Assembly (NCBI GenBank): GCA_039707465.1 | Contig: CM077644.1 | Coordinates: 220,776,962-220,840,961, forward strand | Direction: 5' to 3' | Length of the DNA stretch: 64,000 nt | DNA from: Rhabdophis nuchalis | Taxonomy: Eukaryota > Chordata > Lepidosauria > Squamata > Natricidae | Shown: positions 31,190-42,242 of the stretch, piece after piece | How positions within the stretch are numbered: position 1 is the first letter of the stretch | Layout of the letters: the number at the start of each line of letters is the position of its first letter | Program-made: the position numbers and the translations under genes | The notes under the pieces: model-generated | Databases searched by the model: none | What the model saw: the letters and a program-made list of their open reading frames with translations, nothing else | Told to the model about the DNA's origin: nothing

Positions 31190-32309
31190 TATGTCTGGCT
31201 CAGGTGAATTGGTCAATTGGTCAATTCCTGTTGCAACCAATGAATCAATACTCAGTTGTTTCTGAAAAAAAGCAGACCCTGCCCTTGCAGAAAAAATGCT
31301 AGAAAGGAAAAAAAAAAGGCAGAAAGATGAATAGATAGATAGAATCTTGCCGTCTATTTAATCAAGGAAAGCAATGGAGAAAAACTCTCCCTGACAGGAA
31401 ATGTCATGCGATCTTTTCATTGAACCTAAATTTGATTATGCGCGGAAGACACCGGGAGAAAAGCAAAAGCAACCGTTCCATAAACTTAATTTGAAGGAGC
31501 TACGAACTTTTTACTACAGCCTGCTGCAAGGAAACTCTTCTTAATGGAAGAGTATTTGTAAAACTCATGGTCCAATGGAGATTTAAGAACTGTTGGCTGT
31601 CTTGTTACCTTGGCAACCAGCAGTAATTGACACTGATTGCTAGACGTTGTCAGGAAGCAGCAGAATGTACCATTTTCAAGAATGTTTCTCTGGAAAACAT
31701 AAATTAGTCACCTTCCCAAAACAGATTTGCAACCCTATAGAAAATACAAAAGACATCCTTGAAAAGCACCTGCGTGCTTAAAGGTCACTCATTTGTGTCT
31801 TTTCCACAGATGATTTATAAACAATGTTCTTTATTCCAGATGCTGAAAATAGCTTACAATTTCACGTGGGGGACACATAGTGAAATGGCCCTCAGGAAAA
31901 AATAATAATAATAATAATGTGATTTCAGCCCTTTTGAAATGGCATAGGCTTGGCTGAGTGGATTTGCCAACATCTTAGCATTTATACAATGCTTTAGCCT
32001 GTCCAAAGTAATTGAGATAATTTGGTGCACTAATTCCAACAGCAATCTTACAATGCAACGAAGACAATCTGAGAACCAAAGGTCTCGGGTAGTTCCTTTA
32101 AAACCATCCTGCCAAAGAGAAATTTTTAATGAAACAAAGTAGAAATGTTATTGCATTAAAAAGATTAATTCATGCCATTAATTTTGAAAAAAATTAAATT
32201 TGTTCTGGTGCTATCCAATTTCCTTTCTCTGTTCCTTTCTTGGTTCATGGCCCATAACATCTACATTCAAGGGCCAAGTGCTGTTTTCCCTTCAAAAACC
32301 ACTACATAT
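31190..32309. other. Low-copy DNA, no gene seen
   Basis: Part 31390-31760 is of balanced composition, contains no repeat that I recognise and holds an X-box-like palindrome. It is a candidate for conserved non-coding DNA, but the sequence alone does not prove that. Confidence 0.4.
31604..31617. promoter_or_regulatory. RFX X-box-like palindrome
   Basis: GTTACCTTGGCAAC fits the RFX-factor X-box consensus GTNRCC-spacer-RGYAAC with a two-base spacer. A single match in 64 kb can be chance, and no promoter or gene is seen beside it. Confidence 0.3.
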
Positions 32310-32545
32310 AATATTTGTTTGTTTGATTGGTTTTTATCCCACCTTCATTATTTTTATAAACATCTCAGTGTGGCAAACATATCTAATACTCCTTCCTCCT
32401 CCTATTTTCCCCAGAACAATTCTTGAGTGGAGTTGAAAGAGAGTGGCTGGGCCAGTCAACTTTCATGCTGAAGGCAGGACTAGAACTCACAGTCTCCAGG
32501 TTTTTAGTCTGGTGCCTTAACCACTAAACCAAACTGGCTTGCCAT
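32310..32545 (-). mobile_element. tRNA-derived SINE
   Basis: On the minus strand the head GCCAGTTTGGTTTAGTGG and TTAAGGCACCAGACT has tRNA-like A-box and anticodon-arm order. A degenerate B box (GAGTTCTAGTCC) follows, then a GACTGGCCCAGCCACTC block and a body that ends near GGTGGGATAAAAACC. It is an older copy. Confidence 0.7.
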
Positions 32546-33066
32546 ATTTCCTCAGAGGAAGAGCTCAAGCTAGGGGGAAAAGTTGTCATTTGAAACAATG
32601 GCCTTGAAAATAGTTACAGGGAATATATCTGCTTAGTTTACTTCTTAAGTAAAATTATGAAGTTGCGGTTTTTCTCATCAACTATCTATTTTGGGGCCGA
32701 AATCTTCCCATTGCCACTAATTAAAATGTTCAATGTCTTTTTTCCCCATCTAGTAATCATCAGGATTCCTGACAAATCATGTATGTTAGTCTACTATAGA
32801 TGTGTGGACTTCCATTGTTCCAGATTTTGTTTTATCATTCTCCAAAAAAATATTCACCTTTGGGAGGAAATGTTATATAACAATACATATCTTGCTAAAA
32901 TTCAATGTATAAAATGAATTTATATTGCATTAAAAGAAACGAAATCTGAAGAAATGTATACAAAAATGTGTGTGAGTTTTCATAGTTAAAAAACCCCTTG
33001 ACTACTAGTGAACTGCAAATAAGTATGTTAGGGAAAAGGACAAAAACATTGATATTTCAGTTCCAA
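32546..33066. other. No recognisable feature
   Basis: AT-rich spacer. The frame at 32657-32917 has no recognisable domain. Confidence 0.5.
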
Positions 33067-33345
33067 TATGTCATAGAATAGAATAAATAGAATATAATAG
33101 AATAGAATAACAGAATTTGAAAGGACCTTGGAGGTCTTCTAATCCAACCCCCTGTTTAGGCAGGAAACCTAGTCCTATACCATTTCAGACAAATAGCCTG
33201 ACTCCCTCTTCTTTGTGGTAGCACCTGAGATATTGGTGCTGCTATCATGTGTCCCCTAGTCCTTCTTTTCATTAAACTAAAATACACAGTTCCTGCAAAT
33301 GTTCTTCATATGCTTTAGCCTCCTGTCCCCTAATCATCTCATTAA
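33067..33345 (-). mobile_element. CR1 LINE 3' end with AATAG tail
   Basis: The left edge (33072-33110) is an AATAG/AATAA microsatellite tail read on the opposite strand. Next come GGACCTTGGAGGTCTTCTAA and CCAACCCCCTG, the CR1 3' hallmark. The middle of the usual 3' region is deleted (after CAAATAGCC). The copy ends near CCCCTAATCATCTC. The tail is the AATAG seed reported for snake CR1-L3. Confidence 0.85.
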
Positions 33346-35715
33346 AATATTTCCTTCTAGCTGAATATAGCTAGAAAGCTAACTTCAGCAAACTCATCAA
33401 TAAAAGTATCTCTTTTGAGACTCTACTTGAGAGTGACAGAAAGATGAGAAGTGAAAAAGATAGTATGAACTTTAATTTTCACACTCCAGTCATTTTTGTA
33501 GATCAGTTGGTTTGGAGACATAGTGACTGAAGAGCATCAAACTAGACACAGTTGTAATTGGGCGCACTATTTAATTACTCTGTTATGACTTGTAAGCTTC
33601 ATAATTTTAGCTAATAATATACTCCTGCTAATGTGATAATGGGTGGCTGCAGATATGGCATGCTCATGGCACTGAGGAACTCAAAAATGGATTAGGAGAT
33701 AAACAATTAGATATTTTGTGCTTGTTCATCCTCTTCCCCCTGGCCAATTAGAGGATTCTGTATTGCCAAATCAACTCTGATGTTGCTAAATACATATGTG
33801 TACATATGTCACTACATCTTGGGTGCTCTGAAATAGCATTTATAGAATTGTGACATCGGTGCCTAAAGATTCATTGTTACATGACTGCATCAACAACATT
33901 CATTATATTGCTCCAAACATTAAGGTGAGATAGAGTTTTGCTGAATGACATAAAAATGTCAGAACTGCTGAACTTTGATGTGCCATTAAGTGATCAATGA
34001 AGGTTACAGATTTTTGGTTATATGATGCTTAATTGTATGTGGTCAATAATTGTTAGTTCATCAGGAGAATAATTAATCAATCAATACAGGATGCCTGAAG
34101 TTAATGTGTGTATGTTCCTGTATATGTGCCTGTGTAAGTGTAATTATTGCTTTTCTTCATTCATCTAGGCTATGGTTAAAACTGGAGCTTTATTAACCCA
34201 CTCTATACAGAATTTATTTGTGGATAGAACACTGTAGCAGAAGGAGGAAAAAAAGGAGGAGAGGCAGGGGGAGGAAAATAGCCCTGCAAAATGCACTTAT
34301 TGTAACCTTGAGCTGCCTGGAAGGAATGCTTCTAACAAGCAGAGTGCATTACTATTAGTTTCTCCCATCCAGACCATCATCACACTCAGCTTTGGAAATA
34401 ATTACATGCAATTTTTCTATTTTGCTGTTGGGCTGCATGACACAATGTTCTACCTACCGAATGACTCTATGGACCTCTTCCATTTTTGTCTCTTACAGTA
34501 ATTTGGAGGACAGACATAACTAGCCCAGGGTGTGAATAATAATATATTTTTTATTGAGTTCCCCAGAAGAAATACTGACAGTAACTTAAAAGTTCCCTTT
34601 CGTTGCCTTTTGCTTTCAGGTTGCAGTCAGTCAATGCCCTCATGAATTTTCCAAATATTAAAACATGCAAATGTATCTTTACACCCTTGTCTTTAAGAAT
34701 ATTTCCAGTTGTGTTTACCGTTGTGTCTTTTTCCTGTTCTTTTTTATAATATGTCTATTTAACTGCATCGATTTAACCCATGCAACGTTTCGTTGGGTTA
34801 CATTTAATGTTGTCCATGCATTCAAAGAATGCCATTCTTTGAGTCCTTCTCTCCCACCATAATGCGTATCCCAAAACTACTTCAAAGGACTATCTTGGAA
34901 AGACTGGGGGCATGAACTGCAAATAAGTATGTGAAGGAGGGAAGTGAGATGGGACCCCCATTTACTCATGAGTAAGTCTACTTGCAAAATGTGGATGCAG
35001 CCCTTTAGCCTTAATAATATGATCTATAAATATCACCCACAGAATAGTCTCTCTCACGTATGACCCCACCCCTGAGTGCAAATTTTTGATGGGGAAATAA
35101 AGATGAAGGCATTGCAGCACATTGATAGTAATAAAACATTAAAAATATACAGAGTCATTTATCTCTCTCTCTCTCTTTCTATGTATCCCTTTCTTTTTCA
35201 CACACACAAGCACACACACATGCATAGACTCACACAAGATAGGTAAGTGAGACATGGGGCGCCAAAATATGTGAATTAGATCAGCAACATATTCCTCTGC
35301 CAGGGATGATGGCAATGATATCATGAAACTTCTTATAGTTTCAGAGGGTGTAATAATTATGTAAGATCATTAGAGGGATGGCATTAGATTGTATAGCTTT
35401 TTTAATTCCTTTCTTCTTCTTCCTTTTTTATATTTTGATTCTATCTTTCATTCAAGGTAACACATATATTGTTCCCTTCTTCTATATTTTCTCAATATAT
35501 CTCCAATGGTAGATAGAACCTGGGTCTCCCTATTCTACTACTTCTCACAAAATAGTTACAGAACTAAGTGGCTTAAAAGGTTATGTGTGTGTGTGTAGTT
35601 GGGATGCTCCAGTAGGTCTAGCAAAAAATCAGTGAAAGTAATTTATTGGAACATTAAACATTTTGTTTGGTTTATAGTAAGCTATTCTTTTTAGGTGTAG
35701 CTCTAAGTTTCACAA
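33346..35715. other. Low-copy DNA, no gene seen
   Basis: The longest repeat-poor stretch in the window. Parts near 34190-34500 have balanced composition and could be conserved non-coding sequence. Open frames are short and without domain. Confidence 0.4.
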
Positions 35716-36425
35716 AATAGCAATAGCAATAACATTTAGACTTATGTACCGCTTCACAGTGCTTTTACAGCCCTCTCTAACCAGTTTGCAGAGTTAGCCT
35801 GAGGTAGCAACGGAAGATACAGAGGTCTAGGGCTGGCCTAGGCCTGAAACATTGGTCAAGTAAACTTTGGTCAAGAAGTAAGATTGCAAGCTATGCTCAA
35901 TATACTGCTGTACTTGCAAAAAGGTCCTGCCCCAGACAGCATCCTGTTTGCTGGGTTGCTCCCACGATCTTTTCCCAGCAACTTCCCCATTTATCTCCTT
36001 GCTAGCCACAAATAGCCTCTGAATGCATATATCTTGTCGACCTAAGCAAACTGTGTCAACCGGTAGGTTTTCAAGTCCCCCAACTCCATATTTGGGCAGA
36101 TGTAGGAGGACGGGAATGTCTACGTCACCGAGGGTATAAGAGACAATCCTTGTCAATATTTGGGGGTTCAGACATGTTTGTATGGGCTGCGGGCCCATCT
36201 CTGAATCTGTGCACAATAAACTCTTTGCTGCTTTGAAGAGCTTGTCTGTGTCTTGGCTTTCCTACAACAAGCCTATTGCCCCCAACAATCTGGGTCCTCA
36301 TTTTACTTGAAAGGATGGAAGGCTGAGTCAACCTTGAGCCAGTGAGATTCAAACTGCCGAATTCCCGGCAGCTGGCAGTCAGCAGAAGTAGCCTGCAGTA
36401 CTGCACTCAAACCACTGCATCACCA
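35716..36425 (-). mobile_element. SINE with L2/MIR-like tail, split by a solo LTR
   Basis: The two halves, 35716-35799 (tail) and 36270-36425 (body and head), are contiguous in other copies (39796-40025 and 60518-60741). The junction falls in the AGTCAGCATATTGCCCCC region. The head at the right edge has the GTACTGCAGGCTACTTCTGC block on the minus strand. Confidence 0.88.
35800..36269 (+). mobile_element. Solo LTR of an endogenous retrovirus-like element
   Basis: A 470-bp unit with ends TGAGGTAG and TACAACA lies inside a SINE and is flanked by the 4-bp duplication AGCC (35796-35799, 36270-36273). It contains a TATA-like GGGTATAAGAG near 36130, an AATAAA at about 36211 and a T/G-rich stretch after it, in LTR order. 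There is no internal coding region, as expected after recombination between two LTRs. The class (gamma-like or other) cannot be fixed from this. Confidence 0.85.
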
Positions 36426-36429
36426 CGGT

Positions 36430-37200
36430 TCTTAATCCGACATCAAATTAAAATTAAATTTAATTCACAGTTTGGTTTGAATTGCTTTGGGGGTTACATG
36501 CTTTGGTTTTTATCTGAATCAGAATCTGCCTTTGAGAAACCGGAAGCCTCAACATTTCCCCACTGATAGTACTAAGGGCATTCAACAAATGGTTAGATGT
36601 TATCTTTCCTTGCTTTTTTTAAAAACAATAACTCTTTGACAGATCTGAAGGCTATTAAAATTAGTACAGGGTATTTTTTTTTGTATGCTTGTGAAAAGCA
36701 GCATTTATTATATTTATTTATTTAGTTAGTTATTTATCATATTTATTAATATTTTCATTAAAAAAACTTTTTGTTAACTTAGATGTACAATATCTTGCAG
36801 AATTGGATGGAGGCGAAGGTGCAGTTTTCACAAGGTAATGAAGTCTTCTGCCTTTTTTAAAAAAATCTACTTATTCCTTTCCTTTGTGTGGCTTTTAGAG
36901 ATGGTAAACTGTATAAAAACCAAATGCAAAATATTGCCGAAGAAATAAACAGAAATCTTAGAAGTGGCAGTTAGGCTTTACTAAAAACTGGTATTGATTT
37001 TTTAAACAATGTCATGTAGATTACTTGATCAATATTTGCTTATTTTAAAAACATTATTGCATTTTATATCTGTTTCAATAGATCCAATGGGGATTTGAGG
37101 GCCAAGTGTTTGCTTCTAATATGCTACTTGATATGTAGTATGTTCCAATATGTTACTTGGGTGAATATTCTTGACCTATCACAGAGAGCACGTTTTGTCA
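36430..37200. other. No recognisable feature
   Basis: AT-rich DNA. No exon or repeat boundary is supported. Confidence 0.5.
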
Positions 37201-37286
37201 CTTTATTCTTTACAGAATAAGAATAACAGAGTTGGATCATGGAGGTCTTCTAGTCCAACTGTCTGCTCAGGCAGGAGACTCTATAC

Positions 37287-37569
37287 CAGGGATATCAAAC
37301 TCAATTTCATTGATGGCTGCATCAGGGTTTGGCATCGGGGTGGGGGGAGGTTGGTGTGGCCAGGATGGGTATAGCCAGCTCAATGTTGGGTTGCCTTTGG
37401 TGGCTGAGCGCTCTGAGAGCGAAAATGGGCTCCTGAGCCCTATCTCCGCTTGCAATGGCCTACAACCCTCTGCCAGGGAAAATGGTCGGTCCTTCACTAT
37501 TTCCAGGGGGCCTGATCTAAGCACTTCACAGGCCAGATCCAACCACAGGCCTTGAGTTTGACACCTCTG
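37287..37569. mobile_element. hAT-type MITE (CAGGGATATCAAACTC)
   Basis: Ends CAGGGATATCAAACTCAA and TTGAGTTTGACACCTCTG are inverted repeats. The exact 8-bp duplication CTCTATAC flanks it (37279-37286, 37570-37577), a sequence of the host CR1. Same family as 30808. Confidence 0.93.
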
Positions 37570-37628
37570 CTCTATACCATTTCAGACAAATGCCTCTCCA
37601 ATGTTTTCTTAAAAACCACCAGTGATGG

Positions 37629-39618
37629 GGTTTCCGGTTCCGGCTCCAGCGGCGACGGGCGAGCCTAGCACTCGCTCGCCGCTTTGTTGCCTTTTCTGCC
37701 CTCCCACGGGGGCGAGACACTCCGGTCACCGGAGATCTCCCGTAGGGTCGGCTCGGAGGGGACGTTCCTCTTCACGGCGGTGGGGAGAACGGTCCCCTCT
37801 GCGACCTAGGTGAGAGGGAACATGCTGCGGGGGGTTTCCCCTTCACCAACGGCTGTCGGCGCCATTCATTTCAATGGAGAGGGCTGAGCGGAGAGATCGG
37901 AAGGCTTGCCGAGGCTTCAGCTGCGAGGGAGAGTGAGTTTAAAAAAAAACTTTTTTTCCTTGCTGCCAGCCAGGCTGAACGGACTGGGAGGGGGGTGTTT
38001 GTTTTAAAAAAAAAAACCCTCGGACTTAAGCGGCACTCTAAAATGGCTTCTCTGGAAGAGAAAGCGGAAATCTTCAACCCGGACTGTCTCTAACAAGGGA
38101 AAGTGGTATGCGGCTATTTGCAACATTGTTTCTAGGTCTGGCTGGATAAAAATTTTATTTTTCTACTCTCTCCTCTGGGCTCTGAGATGGGCGGTGGAAG
38201 GTGGCTTTTCTTTGTCCCTGCCTGACTATTTCAACTATGGAAAATTCCCAGCGTCTCTTTGCAATCGGGACTCTCTCTGGATATTAATGAAGAATTTTTC
38301 TCTTGCTGGATTTGTGATTTCTTTTCTGGAATACCTTCGCTATTATATTTACTGAGTTGGAATATTGTGTCTCTCTTGGTTCTTGAATTTTGCAACTTTA
38401 TAACCCTGAACTGAACTGAGCTCCTGATTTGCCTCACCAGCCCTACCCGGATAACGCCATTTTGGTGGCAGTGACTTTAACAATTAATCATGGCACAAGA
38501 AACAGCACTTGCAAGTTTAGAACAAAGGATGGCTTCTCTTGAATCTGTTATACAAACTTTAGTACAAGAAATCAAGGCCCAGAGGGCTGAAAATATTAAT
38601 TTCAAGAAGGAGCTACTGGATACACGGAAACAAGTGTTGGAGAATACACAGAAGAATGAAGAACTGGAAGGGGGGTTGGTGGGGGCTAAGGGAGAGATTA
38701 AAAATGTTACTAATGAGGTGGGGGAGATAAATGGGCATGTGTTTAGGATAGATATGGAAAGAATGACATATTTTTTGAGATTTCAGAATGTTTTTGAGCA
38801 ACCTGGTGAATTCCTCCCTGATCTTATGAGTACAATTTTAGCAGACTATTTACAAAAACCTAAAGATGAGATCAGGGGGGACATTGACCTGGCTTATAGA
38901 ATTAACTCAGCATATGCCAGGATAAATGTAGTGCCTAGAGAGATACATGTGAAATTTGTTAGAAGGTCAACCAGAGAGGAAATCTTGAAGGCGCAGAGAG
39001 AGAACCCTTTAATTTACCAACAAAAAACGGTCACTATCTTGAAGCAGATCCCTAAAAAGATTAGAGATGCAAGAAGGAAATTTTCCTTCTTGTCTAAAAC
39101 ATTGTTTGATCATGGGATCTGGTTCAAGTGGGTGACACCTGAAGGGATGCTGGTGTTCTGGGAAGGAGGAAGAGTGAGGATTAAAACAGTTGTAGAGGCG
39201 GAAGCCTTTCTTAAAAACATTCCTCTGCCCTGGGGGAAGATCCAGGGGGGATGGAGGGGGCCACGGCCCCGCCCGCTGGGGGCCAGGGAAGAGAAAAAGA
39301 AGATACAATAGCCAAGAGACTTAGATCGAAAAAATAACTTTGCCTTGATTTTTCTGAACAATTTTGCATAATATTTGTATCTGGATTTTTTGTAAATGTC
39401 TGACAGCATGGAACTGAGAATTTAGGTATATGTACTTGCTTTTACCTTGTAGTGTTATGAAAAATGTTTTTTTTTGTTATTTTTTTATTGTGTATTTTGA
39501 GGTCTCGGAAGGGCCGACGACTCTGACGTGAATGCTCTCAAAATTTCTTTGTATCCCTTACCCTACCCTATAGGAAAAATGTAAAACCAATAAAACTTTT
39601 TCAATATAAAAAAAAAAC
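37629..39618 (+). mobile_element. ORF1-only L1-type retrotransposon (HAL1-like)
   Basis: The 2.0-kb unit has a CpG-rich 5' leader (37629-38489), one intact L1 ORF1, and a 307-bp 3' region with AATAAA near 39588 and a short poly(A). It is flanked by the duplication CCACCAGTGATGG at 37616-37628 and 39619-39631, so both ends of the insertion are present. No ORF2 endonuclease or reverse transcriptase lies between the ORF1 stop and the poly(A). It would have to be mobilised by another L1. It resembles mammalian half-L1 (HAL1) in plan. Confidence 0.88.
38490..39311 (+). CDS. L1 ORF1p-like RNA-binding protein
   Basis: The 273-residue intact protein has the ORF1p plan. Residues 1-95 are a predicted coiled coil rich in L, E, Q and K with heptad spacing (LEQRMASLESVIQTL and on). 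Residues ~98-185 fit the RRM-like domain (MTYFLRFQNV, then EIHVKFVRRSTREEIL). Residues ~185-255 fit the C-terminal domain (IPKKIRDARRKF, WFKWVTPEGMLVFWEG, AEAFLKNI). The tail is G/R-rich and basic. ORF1p forms trimers that coat L1 RNA and chaperone nucleic acid. It is shorter than human ORF1p (338). The start is the first ATG after the leader, in a TCATGG context. No ORF2 follows. Confidence 0.88.
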   Translation: MAQETALASLEQRMASLESVIQTLVQEIKAQRAENINFKKELLDTRKQVLENTQKNEELEGGLVGAKGEIKNVTNEVGEINGHVFRIDMERMTYFLRFQNVFEQPGEFLPDLMSTILADYLQKPKDEIRGDIDLAYRINSAYARINVVPREIHVKFVRRSTREEILKAQRENPLIYQQKTVTILKQIPKKIRDARRKFSFLSKTLFDHGIWFKWVTPEGMLVFWEGGRVRIKTVVEAEAFLKNIPLPWGKIQGGWRGPRPRPLGAREEKKKIQ

Positions 39619-39795
39619 CCACCAGTGATGGAGCACAATTTCTGGAGGCAAGGTGTTTCACAAGGTGTTTCACTGATGACTTATTCTCATTGTCAGGAAA
39701 TTTCTCCTTATTCTAGGTTGGATATGTTTCCATCCGTTACTTTTTATTCTGCCCTCAAGGCCTTTGGGCAAAAGGTTAACCGCCTCATCTCTGTA

Positions 39796-40025
39796 ATAGA
39801 AATAGCAATAGTACTTATATACCACTTCATAGTGCTTTACAGCCTTCTCTAAGTGGTTTACAGAGTCAGCATATTGCCCCCAACTATCTGGGTCCTTATT
39901 TTACACACCTTGGAAGGATGGAAGGCTGAGTCAACCTTGAGCCTGGTGAGATTTGATCTGCCAAACTGCTGGCAGTGGGTGATCAGCAGAAGTAGCCTGC
40001 AGTACTGCACTCTAACCACAGCTCA
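39796..40025 (-). mobile_element. SINE with L2/MIR-like tail, inside CR1
   Basis: On the minus strand the copy runs from the head at 40025 (GTGGTTAGAGTGCAGTACTG) through the GGCTCAAGGTTGACTCAGCC block to the tail AGTACTATTGCTATTTC. It lies between two pieces of the nested CR1. Confidence 0.86.
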
Positions 40026-40125
40026 TAAATACCTCCTCAAATATTGGAAGATTGCTATCATGTCACCTCTTGTCCTGCTCTTTGTTAAACTAGAGTTCCT
40101 GCAACCATTCATCATATGTTTTAGT

Positions 40126-40433
40126 CAGAGGTAGTATTCAGCAGGTTCTGACCAGTTCTAGAGAACTGGTAGTGGAAATTTGGAGTAGTTCGGAGAACCA
40201 GTAAATGACTCCTCTGATTGGCCCTGCCCCCATGTATACTCTGCCTCCCAAGTCCCAGTTGATTGGGAGGAAATGGGGATTTTGCAATAACCTTCCCCTG
40301 GAGTGGAGTGGAAATTGAGATTTTACAGTATCCATCTCCTGCCATGCCCACCAAGCCAGAACCACCAAGCCATGCCACGCCCACCAAGCCACACCCACAG
40401 AACCAGTAGTAAAATATTTGAATCCCACCACTG
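40126..40433. mobile_element. hAT-type MITE (CAGTGGTGGGATTCA family, inverse)
   Basis: The left end is CAGAGGTAGTATTCAGCAGG and the right end CAAATATTTGAATCCC plus ACCACTG. The flanks GTTTTAGT (40118-40125) and GCTTTAGT (40434-40441) match at seven of eight. It is an inverted relative of 21329 and 48853, and disrupts the CR1. Confidence 0.88.
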
Positions 40434-40523
40434 GCTTTAGTCTTAAATTAGATGCGGAAATTCTTGATATTTTCTACAACTGTAGAAATGTTGACTTATA
40501 ACATCAGATAGCTCTGTCTAAAC

Positions 40524-40775
40524 CAGTGGTGGGATCCAACTGGTGTAACCATGCATGCAGTGCATTTGAAAACAGGTCTAAAACTTACCTTCTACTGCAA
40601 CCCTGGGGAGTAAAAAAGCTGAGGTGCAGCAATCCACTCTGCGGCGCCTATTAGCTGGGCTTCAAACAAAGGAGATATAGGACAGGCTACCACAGGGGCA
40701 GGTGGGCGGGGCCAACTGATTGCCAGAACTACTGGCTCACCTGAACCGGTCCGTATAGGCTGAATCCCACCCCTG
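40524..40775. mobile_element. hAT-type MITE (CAGTGGTGGGATCC)
   Basis: Ends CAGTGGTGGGATCCAAC and GGCTGAATCCCACCCCTG. The exact 8-bp duplication GTCTAAAC flanks it at 40516-40523 and 40776-40783. Confidence 0.93.
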
Positions 40776-40783
40776 GTCTAAAC

Positions 40784-42206
40784 ATTATAAGGAGAGAAGG
40801 ACAGTGAGGGAAGGAAAGTTCAGCCACATCCTAGAAATGATCCAAGAAGTTCCCTGGCCCTTATTTCCAACACATTTCTACAAAGTATAGAAATGCGTGG
40901 GATGATGGAACTCCAGAATGGCACTGAAATATTCTTTGTAAGTAAATGTTTTTTTATAGGATTTCCACCAGGGATTTCATAGATTTGTGGAGAAGACACA
41001 CAGGGACATCCATGAGTTACAGAGAACAGGGTCAGAGTGATATTTCAAGAAGAGACTTATTTTACCCCTGGCAGAATTAAAGCTTCAGGACTTCACTTCA
41101 AAAGAAAGATGTCAATAATACATCTTCCTTTTATGGCTGTGCCAAGCTGTGACAGTAATGTCACTACCTTACAACACAGGAGGTTTGCTCAGTGTGAGAC
41201 ACAATTTCTTGAAATGTCAGTGACCTGAGCTATTTCATCCTTCCATCAGGGACATGAAGGAAGCTGGGTTTTTTCCCCCCACTTTTTATTTTTATAAACC
41301 TTAGAATATTTAGGATAGTTCAAAGCAATACATGTAGACTTCATCTTTGCATGGAAATAATCTACCAGGATATGCCAGAATGTTCTTTATATAAAATAGA
41401 TTTTTTCCTGCAATAAGTAAATCTAAGCTACTCTTTCATTCATTAAAAATCAGTATTTTAGGAGTCAGGTTTGACCTTTGATGACTTCCTGATCATATAA
41501 ACTTCAGAACAAGATGGATGTGGGTTGTCATTTCTTCTCCTTGGTTCCTCCCCGCCCCCCAATATTTCATCCCCAAATGAATATGTCTTAAAAACTTAGG
41601 AAATGTGCAAAAACCAATGTGTACATAAAGATGCACGATTATAAAAACGAGATTCATTTTAATAAGAAATCAACGCCAATAAATCCAATATCAGTAACAA
41701 TATGTTGTTGCTCATTGTAAATTTTTTGCTAAATTCCAATTTGCTTCATTTTTTTCTTCCTCTATAACAATAGTCAGTTTTTCTTCTTATACTTAGAGTG
41801 CTTTCAGATTTCTTGAATAATTTACTTATTTCCTACACTTAGATTATTGTTGCAAAATGGCAGAGGGAATTGTTGATGTTATTTTGCTTCCCTTTCACAT
41901 CTCTTCCATCGTAACCTCCCTTGTGGCTAGTGATTTCTAATCTGAAAAGCTCCACAAAAGGAGTTCTTAATGCAATACAAGAAGCCTGGGAAGCTAGAAA
42001 GATGACAGACTACCAGAGAAATCCCTGAACAACAAGCCGTTTGCAGATATTTCTCAGCTAGCTTGTACCAATTTATTATTTCTTCTACAGCATTTTCAAT
42101 GAATCTAAGAACTGCATTATGTCCATGAAAATTTCACCAGATATTTTTTTTGCTGGATTCTCCCCCCACCCCGCTTTTTTGTGTGTTTTGATAAACAAAT
42201 GGTGGC
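40784..42206. other. No recognisable feature
   Basis: Mixed, apparently low-copy DNA. No exon, promoter or repeat that I can support. Confidence 0.45.
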
Positions 42207-42242
42207 AATCTAGAGTTTACTACAATCTAGAGTTTACTACAT
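42207..42242 (+). repeat. Short direct duplication at an L2 5' junction
   Basis: CAATCTAGAGTTTACTA is repeated in tandem at about 42207-42223 and 42225-42241, directly before the truncated L2. It may be local DNA duplicated during integration. Confidence 0.65.

Larger units (their letters stand above)
37205..40125 (-). mobile_element. CR1 LINE carrying several nested insertions
   Basis: Pieces of one minus-strand CR1 are seen at 37205-37286 (AGTTGGATCATGGAGGTCTT), 37578-37628, 39619-39795 and 40026-40125 (up to CATATGTTTTAG). In their order they match the uninterrupted copy at 5993-6410. They are separated by a hAT MITE, an L1-type element and a SINE, and the last piece ends at a second hAT MITE at 40126. 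The coding part is decayed. Confidence 0.85.
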
